NCBI GenBank assembly: GCA_964472855.1
Contig: CAYYMJ010000082.1
Location: 1 to 9,761, forward strand
Length of the DNA stretch: 9,761 bases
Source: Tranquillimonas sp964472855
Lineage (GTDB): Bacteria > Pseudomonadota > Alphaproteobacteria > Rhodobacterales > Rhodobacteraceae
Direction: 5' to 3'
The notes beneath the pieces are model-generated. The model searched no databases and was not told the DNA's origin. It worked only from the letters and a program-made list of their open reading frames with translations. Each line of letters begins with the position of its first letter. The first letter of the stretch is position 1. Positions 5,075 through 9,761 of the stretch are shown here, piece after piece. The position numbers and the translations under genes are program-made.

Positions 5075-7864
5075 ATGGCATTCGGCAAGGGACACCACCT
5101 GAGCCTGATCGACGGGTCGGCCTTTATCTTCCGGGCCTATCACGCGCTGCCGCCGCTGACGCGCAAGTCCGACGGTTTGCCCATCGGGGCCGTGTCGGGT
5201 TTCGTCAACATGCTGTGGAAGCTGATCGAGGACAACAAGGGCCCCGACGCGCCCACCCATGTGGCGGTGGTTTTCGACAAGGGCGCGCACACCTTTCGCA
5301 ACGATCTTTACGACCTGTACAAGGCCAACCGCGAGGCCATGCCCGAGGATCTGCGCCCGCAGATGCCGCTGACACGCGACGCGACCCGGGCCTTCAATGT
5401 TGCCTGCCTCGAGGAAGAGGGGTTCGAGGCCGACGACATCATTGCCACCCTGGCGTGCAGGGCCCGCGATGCCGGCGGGCGGGTGACGATCGTGTCCTCG
5501 GACAAGGACATGATGCAGCTGGTGGGTGGCGGGGTCGAGATGTTCGACGCCATGAAGAACGCGCGCATCGGGGTCGAGCAGGTCGAGGCCAAGTTCGGTG
5601 TCGGGCCGGACCGGGTGATCGACGTGCAGGCGCTGGCCGGGGATTCGGTTGACAATATTCCCGGCGCCCCGGGGATCGGCATCAAGACGGCGGCGCTGCT
5701 GATCAACGCGTATGGCGATCTGGACGCGCTGTTGGAGCGTGCCGGAGAGATCAAGCAGCCCAAGCGGCGGCAGACACTGATCGACAATGCCGACCAGATC
5801 CGGCTGTCGAAAAAGCTGGTGACGCTGGATTGCGACATGCCGGTGGCCTATGACCTCGACGCGCTTGAGGTGACCCCGCCCGAGGCCGGGGCGTTGCTGA
5901 AATTCCTGTCCGAGATGGAGTTTCGCACCGTGACCCGCCGCGTGTCCGAGGCGTTGGGCGTCGACGCGCCCGCGGTTGCCGAGGCGCCGGCGCCGGCGGC
6001 CGAAAAGCCACCCGCCGCGCCGTTTGACGCGCAGGCCTATGACTGCGTGCGCGACGCGGCGGCGCTGAACATCTGGGTGGCGCGCATCCGGGCCCGGGGT
6101 TGGGTGGCGGTGGACACCGAGACCACCAGCCTGAACGAGATGCGGGCCGAACTGGTGGGCATATCGCTGTGTGTCGAGCCGGGGCAGGCCGCCTATGTTC
6201 CGCTGATCCACAAGGCCAATGCCGACGACGGGCTGTTTGGCTCGGACGATCTGGCCGCCGGGCAGATGCCGCGGGACGAGGCGCTGGCGATCCTGCGGCC
6301 GGTGCTGGAGGACGACGCGATCCTCAAGATCGGGCAGAACATGAAATACGACGCCAAGATCTTTGCGCGCTACGGCATCGACGTTGCCCCCATCGATGAC
6401 ACGATGCTGATGTCTTATGCCATGCATGGCGGGCTGCATCTGCATGGCATGGACCTGCTGAGCGAACGCTATCTCGACCACCGCCCCATCGCGATCAAAT
6501 CGCTGCTGGGCACCGGCAAGAAGCAGATCACCTTTGACAAGGTCGCCGTCGACGACGCGGTCGGATACGCGGCCGAGGATGCCGATATCACGCTGCGGCT
6601 GTGGCAGACCTTCAAACCCGGGCTTCACGGCGCCAGGGTATCAGCGGTCTATGAAACGCTCGAGCGGCCGCTGGTGCCGGTGCTGGCGCGGATGGAGATG
6701 GCCGGGATCGAGGTGAACCGCGACACGCTTTCGCGCATGTCGAACGCCTTCGCGCAGAAGATGGCCGGGCTGGAAGCCGAGATCCAGGACATGGCCGGCG
6801 ACAGTTTCAACATTGGCTCACCCAAGCAACTGGGCGAGATCCTGTTCGACAAGCTGGGCCTGCCCGGCGGGAAAAAGGGCAAGACCGGCGCCTATGGCAC
6901 CGGCGCCGACGTGCTGGAGGATCTGGCGACCGAGCACGAGATGCCACGCCGGGTGCTGGACTGGCGGCAGTTGGCCAAGCTGAAATCGACCTATACCGAC
7001 AGCTTGCAGGAACATATCCACCCTGAAACCGGGCGCGTGCACACGTCTTATTCCATCGCCGGCGCCGCCACCGGGCGGCTGGCCTCGACCGATCCCAACC
7101 TGCAGAACATTCCTGTCCGCACCGAGGAAGGCCGCCGCATCCGCGAGGCGTTCGTCGCGCCCAAAGGTCGGCGGCTGGTCAGCCTCGACTATTCGCAGAT
7201 CGAGCTGCGGATACTGGCAGACATCGCCGGCATTGATGCGCTGAAGGCGGCTTTTGCCGACGGGCAGGACATTCATGCCATGACGGCGGCGGAAATGTTC
7301 GGTGTGCCGATCGAGGGGATGGACCCGATGATCCGCCGCCAGGCCAAGGCGATCAATTTCGGGGTGATCTACGGCATCTCGGGCTTTGGGCTGGCGCGCA
7401 ACCTGCGGATCCCCCGGGCCGAGGCGCAGGCCTTCATCGACCGTTATTTCGAACGGTTTCCCGGCATTCGCGCCTATATGGACGACACCGTCGCCTTCGC
7501 CAAGGAACACGGCTATGTCCAGACCCTGTTTGGCCGGCGCATCCATACGCCCGAAATCAACGCCCGCGGCCCCCATGCGGGGTTTGCCCGGCGCGCCGCC
7601 ATCAATGCGCCGATCCAGGGCACGGCAGCCGACGTGATCCGCCGGGCCATGGTGCGCATGGACGACGCCATCGCCGGGCTGCCGGCGACGATGCTGCTGC
7701 AGGTCCACGACGAATTGCTGTTCGAGGTTGACGAAGCCGCCGTTGACGATCTGGTCGCCGCCGCGCGCGCGGTGATGGAAAACGCGGCCGCGCCGGCCGC
7801 ACACCTGTCGGTGCCGCTGATCGTCGACTATGGGCAGGGCGCCAACTGGGCCGAGGCGCATTAG
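5075..7864 (+). CDS. polA: DNA polymerase I
   Basis: The predicted protein has 929 residues, almost the length of E. coli PolA (928). It fills gaps and removes RNA primers in replication and repair. The N-terminal 5' nuclease (about 1-290) keeps its acidic metal ligands: Asp13, Asp68, Glu118/Asp120/Asp121, Asp143/Asp145 and Asp190/Asp193. The 3'-5' exonuclease (about 325-510) has DTET with Asp347 and Glu349, then NMKYD and YAAED, so proofreading should be active, unlike in Taq-type enzymes. The polymerase domain has motif A LDYSQIELR with Asp705, the O-helix with Arg754, Lys758, Phe762 and Tyr766, and motif C QVHDE with Asp879-Glu880. Many of these fall at the same numbers as in E. coli. ATG 5075 follows GGGGGAGG at a 7-nt spacing and lies after the gap, so the gene is complete. 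The permease gene starts 3 bp after the stop. Confidence 0.98.
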   Translation: MAFGKGHHLSLIDGSAFIFRAYHALPPLTRKSDGLPIGAVSGFVNMLWKLIEDNKGPDAPTHVAVVFDKGAHTFRNDLYDLYKANREAMPEDLRPQMPLTRDATRAFNVACLEEEGFEADDIIATLACRARDAGGRVTIVSSDKDMMQLVGGGVEMFDAMKNARIGVEQVEAKFGVGPDRVIDVQALAGDSVDNIPGAPGIGIKTAALLINAYGDLDALLERAGEIKQPKRRQTLIDNADQIRLSKKLVTLDCDMPVAYDLDALEVTPPEAGALLKFLSEMEFRTVTRRVSEALGVDAPAVAEAPAPAAEKPPAAPFDAQAYDCVRDAAALNIWVARIRARGWVAVDTETTSLNEMRAELVGISLCVEPGQAAYVPLIHKANADDGLFGSDDLAAGQMPRDEALAILRPVLEDDAILKIGQNMKYDAKIFARYGIDVAPIDDTMLMSYAMHGGLHLHGMDLLSERYLDHRPIAIKSLLGTGKKQITFDKVAVDDAVGYAAEDADITLRLWQTFKPGLHGARVSAVYETLERPLVPVLARMEMAGIEVNRDTLSRMSNAFAQKMAGLEAEIQDMAGDSFNIGSPKQLGEILFDKLGLPGGKKGKTGAYGTGADVLEDLATEHEMPRRVLDWRQLAKLKSTYTDSLQEHIHPETGRVHTSYSIAGAATGRLASTDPNLQNIPVRTEEGRRIREAFVAPKGRRLVSLDYSQIELRILADIAGIDALKAAFADGQDIHAMTAAEMFGVPIEGMDPMIRRQAKAINFGVIYGISGFGLARNLRIPRAEAQAFIDRYFERFPGIRAYMDDTVAFAKEHGYVQTLFGRRIHTPEINARGPHAGFARRAAINAPIQGTAADVIRRAMVRMDDAIAGLPATMLLQVHDELLFEVDEAAVDDLVAAARAVMENAAAPAAHLSVPLIVDYGQGANWAEAH

Positions 7865-7867
7865 CGC

Positions 7868-8734
7868 GTGACCGGACTGTCCCCGAACCTTCGCGGCATC
7901 CTGCTGATGACGCTCAGCATGGCGTTGCTGGCGGCCGGTGACACCGGGATCAAGCTGTTTTCCGGTGGCTACCGGCCCGAGTTCCTGTTGCTGGTGGTCG
8001 GCGCCGGATCGACGGTGATCTTCGCGGCGGCGGCGCTGGCCCGGGGCGAGCGCCTTTTCGACCGCGCGGCGCTGCGGGGGGCACCGCTGGCCCGGTCCGT
8101 GGGCGAAGTTCTGGCCGGTGGCAGCATGATCTATGCGCTGGCAATCGTGCCCTTCACCATCATCACGCTGATGATGCAGGCCATGCCGCTGATCGTGACG
8201 GCGGGGGCGGTGGTATTCTTCCACGAATATGTGGGCCCGCGCCGCTGGGCCGCCATCGCGGCCGGGATGGTCGGCGTTCTGGTCATCCTGCGCCCCTGGG
8301 GCGCGGAATTCGAGCTGCAGTGGCTGCTGGCCGTGGCGGTTGTCGTGATCCTGTCGGCCCGCGATCTGACGTCGCGCGCTGTGCCGCCAACCATATCAAC
8401 GGTGCTGGTCGCGGCCTGGGGCGGCGTGGCCGCAACGCTTGCGGGGCTGGTCCTGACCCTGTGGGCCGATGCCGCCGTCAGCATCCCGGTCGCGCACTGG
8501 CCGGGCTTTTTCGCGATCATCGTCTGCCTTGCCGGCGGCGTGGCCACGGTGACCGCGGCCATGCGCACGGGCGATGTCGCCGTGGTTGCCCCGTTTCGCT
8601 ATCTGCGGCTGCCCATGGGGCTGGTGATCGGCGTGACCCTGTTCGGCGAGACAGTTGACGCGGCCATGATCTCGGGCGCCGCGATCATCGTTGTCAGCGG
8701 TCTTTATATCTTCTTCCGCGAGCGCAACGGATAG
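7868..8734 (+). CDS. DMT superfamily (EamA domain) transporter
   Basis: The predicted protein has 288 residues and about ten hydrophobic segments, arranged as two EamA-type halves (about 1-140 and 150-285). The first begins RGILLMTLSMALLAAGDTGI, and the last ends IISGAAIIVVSGLYIFF-like before a short charged tail (RERNG). This is an inner-membrane drug/metabolite-type permease, probably an exporter of small metabolites; the substrate cannot be inferred. Translation appears to start at GTG 7868, three bases after the polA stop. GAGG at 7853-7856, inside the polA end, is the likely ribosome site at 11 nt. Close spacing suggests co-transcription and perhaps translational coupling with polA, without implying a shared function. 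It converges on the SDR-like gene. Confidence 0.88.
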   Translation: MTGLSPNLRGILLMTLSMALLAAGDTGIKLFSGGYRPEFLLLVVGAGSTVIFAAAALARGERLFDRAALRGAPLARSVGEVLAGGSMIYALAIVPFTIITLMMQAMPLIVTAGAVVFFHEYVGPRRWAAIAAGMVGVLVILRPWGAEFELQWLLAVAVVVILSARDLTSRAVPPTISTVLVAAWGGVAATLAGLVLTLWADAAVSIPVAHWPGFFAIIVCLAGGVATVTAAMRTGDVAVVAPFRYLRLPMGLVIGVTLFGETVDAAMISGAAIIVVSGLYIFFRERNG

Positions 8735-8801
8735 CGCGCGGCGCCGTTGTGGCAGCGCCCCTGCTGGTGCCTGTGCCTGTGCCCGGACCTCCGGCGGCGG
8801 T

Positions 8802-9497
8802 TCAGAATTTCTCGACCCACGGGCGCAGCACCAGTTCCTCGGACCAGGCCGAGCGATGCTGGTGAACAAGGGCCAGGTAGCTCTGGGCAATGGCGTCGGG
8901 GTCCAGCATCGAATCGGGCTTGCCCGCCGGCACGGTCACGCCCGGGTTGCGGATGCCGCCGTCGATATTGACCCAGGCCACGTGAATGCCCCTTGGGTGC
9001 AGTTCGCGCGCCATCGACTGGGCCAGCCCGCGCTGGGCGAACTTGCCCATGGCGAAGGGCGCCGACTGCGGGAACCCCTTGACCCCGGCCGAGGCTCCGG
9101 TGAACAGGATCGTGCCGCGCACCCCCTCGACCGGCGGCGCGGCAAGCATGGCCCGCGCCGCGGCCTGACCGACCAGAAAGGCGCCAAAGGCCGTCACTTC
9201 CAGCGCCCGCCCGACGGCGACGGGGTCAAGGTCGACCAGCGGGCCGCGCACCCGCGCCGACGGGTTGTAGATCACCACCCGGGGCCGGTCGGGCAGGCCC
9301 CGGAACAGGGCGTCCACGGCGTCGGGGTCGGCGGCGTCCATCGCCACGGTCCGCGCCACGGTTGCGGTTGCCAGCTCTTCCAGTTTGCCCGCGTCGCGGG
9401 CGGCAAGGGTCAGGTTGTGGCTGGGCGCCAGGGCACGTGCAAGCGAGGCCGAAAGGCCCGCGCCCGCGCCAACGATAACAGCATGGGGCCGCGTCAT
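8802..9497 (-). CDS. Short-chain dehydrogenase/reductase (SDR) family protein lacking the catalytic Tyr
   Basis: The predicted protein has 231 residues and a Rossmann-type SDR fold. The glycine motif near residues 10-16 is GAGAGLS, a variant of TGxxxGxG. The usual NNAG is replaced by YNPSA (77-81). The catalytic Ser is present (Ser136 in TGASAG), and Lys152 is present, but the Tyr of YxxxK is Phe148 (FAMGK). The following helix, QRGLAQSMARELHPRGIHVAW, is conserved-looking SDR sequence. From memory, one SDR subfamily carries Phe here, so this may be a subfamily trait and not decay. Activity and substrate are unknown; a binding or atypical catalytic role is possible. ATG 9497 has a strong GGAGGTG with a 5-nt spacing. 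Its 3' end faces the permease gene with a 67-bp gap. Confidence 0.88.
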   Translation of the reverse strand: MTRPHAVIVGAGAGLSASLARALAPSHNLTLAARDAGKLEELATATVARTVAMDAADPDAVDALFRGLPDRPRVVIYNPSARVRGPLVDLDPVAVGRALEVTAFGAFLVGQAAARAMLAAPPVEGVRGTILFTGASAGVKGFPQSAPFAMGKFAQRGLAQSMARELHPRGIHVAWVNIDGGIRNPGVTVPAGKPDSMLDPDAIAQSYLALVHQHRSAWSEELVLRPWVEKF

Positions 9498-9517
9498 GAG
9501 TTCACCTCCGTTACTGC

Positions 9518-9530
9518 CCCCAATCTGGGG
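9518..9530. promoter_or_regulatory. Short palindrome upstream of the SDR gene
   Basis: CCCCA (9518-9522) and TGGGG (9526-9530) form a 5-bp inverted repeat with an ATC spacer, just upstream of the SDR ribosome site. It could be an operator half-site pair or a small hairpin. It is short enough to be chance. Confidence 0.15.
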
Positions 9531-9546
9531 TGTCAGGCCGGACGGT

Positions 9547-9761
9547 TCAATTCATCGGGCAGCGGGTGGGGGCAAAAAAATCGTGCGCCGTTTGCCACGT
9601 TCGTCGCGGAACCATGCCGTCATGGCTGTGGCCGCCGATCCGGTCGACGCGAAAGCTGCGGCAATCGTCGCGCGCATCGCGCCCAGCCGACCCGGGTCCA
9701 GACCTTGCCCCGAAACGCCAGGCCCGACACACCAGCCCCGAAACGCCAGGCCCGACACACC
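9547..9761 (-). CDS. Possible 3' end of a gene, maybe a WYL-type regulator; partial
   Basis: On the minus strand a frame is open from the window end to TGA at 9549-9547, 49 bp before the SDR start. Its middle (RDDCRSFRVDRIGGHSHDG) has strong G/C bias at third positions and resembles the RxFRxDRI segment near the end of WYL-domain (YafY-like) transcriptional regulators. The rest is less convincing, and the upstream part runs into the 28-bp tandem repeat, whose unit is not a multiple of three. The two other minus-strand frames are also open over much of this stretch. Treat this as a weak lead: the domain assignment rests on about ten residues. Confidence 0.25.
   Translation of the reverse strand, partial: CVGPGVSGLVCRAWRFGARSGPGSAGRDARDDCRSFRVDRIGGHSHDGMVPRRTWQTAHDFFAPTRCPMN
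9707..9761. repeat. 28-bp tandem direct repeat at the window end
   Basis: The unit GCCCCGAAACGCCAGGCCCG plus ACACACCA occurs at 9707-9734 and again at 9735-9761, where the last base is cut off by the window end. The copies are identical and directly adjacent, with no spacer. The visible array is exactly 55 bases. This suggests that the sequence stops because the assembler could not resolve more copies. Confidence 0.8.

Noticed and set aside
8767..8784. Hexamer tract GTGCCT, GTGCCT, GTGCCC between the convergent genes
   Set aside because: Only three units, the last imperfect; too short to call a functional repeat or terminator.
9707..9761. CRISPR array, because the repeat unit is 28 bp
   Set aside because: The copies are directly adjacent with no spacers, and no cas gene is in the window.

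Overview
The base composition (strongly GC-rich, with G or C at most third codon positions), the gene families and an intergenic motif at about 3720-3752 that I recognise from memory as common in Rhodobacterales all point to an alphaproteobacterium of the Rhodobacteraceae type. This assignment is an inference; the window has no rRNA or marker that fixes the species. Most of the window is ordinary chromosomal housekeeping DNA. The left third is the accessory-looking part.

Layout. Positions 1-36 are too short to assign. Two 124-bp elements, 37-160 and 2303-2426, are about 94% identical, have the same length and lie in opposite orientation. Each has short terminal inverted repeats, a long internal palindrome and CTAG/CTGG on both sides, like a MITE. 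Each abuts a gene exactly at its TAG stop codon, the TAG being part of the CTAG. Between them lie a trimethylamine methyltransferase (MttB) family gene on the minus strand (161-1714) and 588 bp with no convincing gene. Next come a minus-strand ABC-2 type ATPase (2427-3374) with no permease beside it and, divergently, a small CHCC zinc-finger protein of the NDUFS6 type (3471-3659).

The right part reads mainly on the plus strand: a pirin-family protein (3867-4778), an assembly gap of exactly 100 N (4869-4968), DNA polymerase I (polA, 5075-7864) and, 3 bp after it, a DMT/EamA-type permease (7868-8734). A short-chain dehydrogenase-like gene faces it convergently (8802-9497, minus strand); it carries Phe in place of the catalytic Tyr. 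Upstream of that lies a possible gene fragment that runs into a 28-bp tandem repeat at the window end.

The genes do not form one pathway. The only likely co-transcribed pair is polA with the permease. Two details reflect assembly rather than biology: the gap is flanked by identical 55-bp ends, and the window stops exactly 55 bases into the 28-bp tandem repeat. Both fit a de Bruijn assembly at k=55. I see no convincing undescribed multi-gene system; the paired 124-bp elements at stop codons are the most unusual structure.
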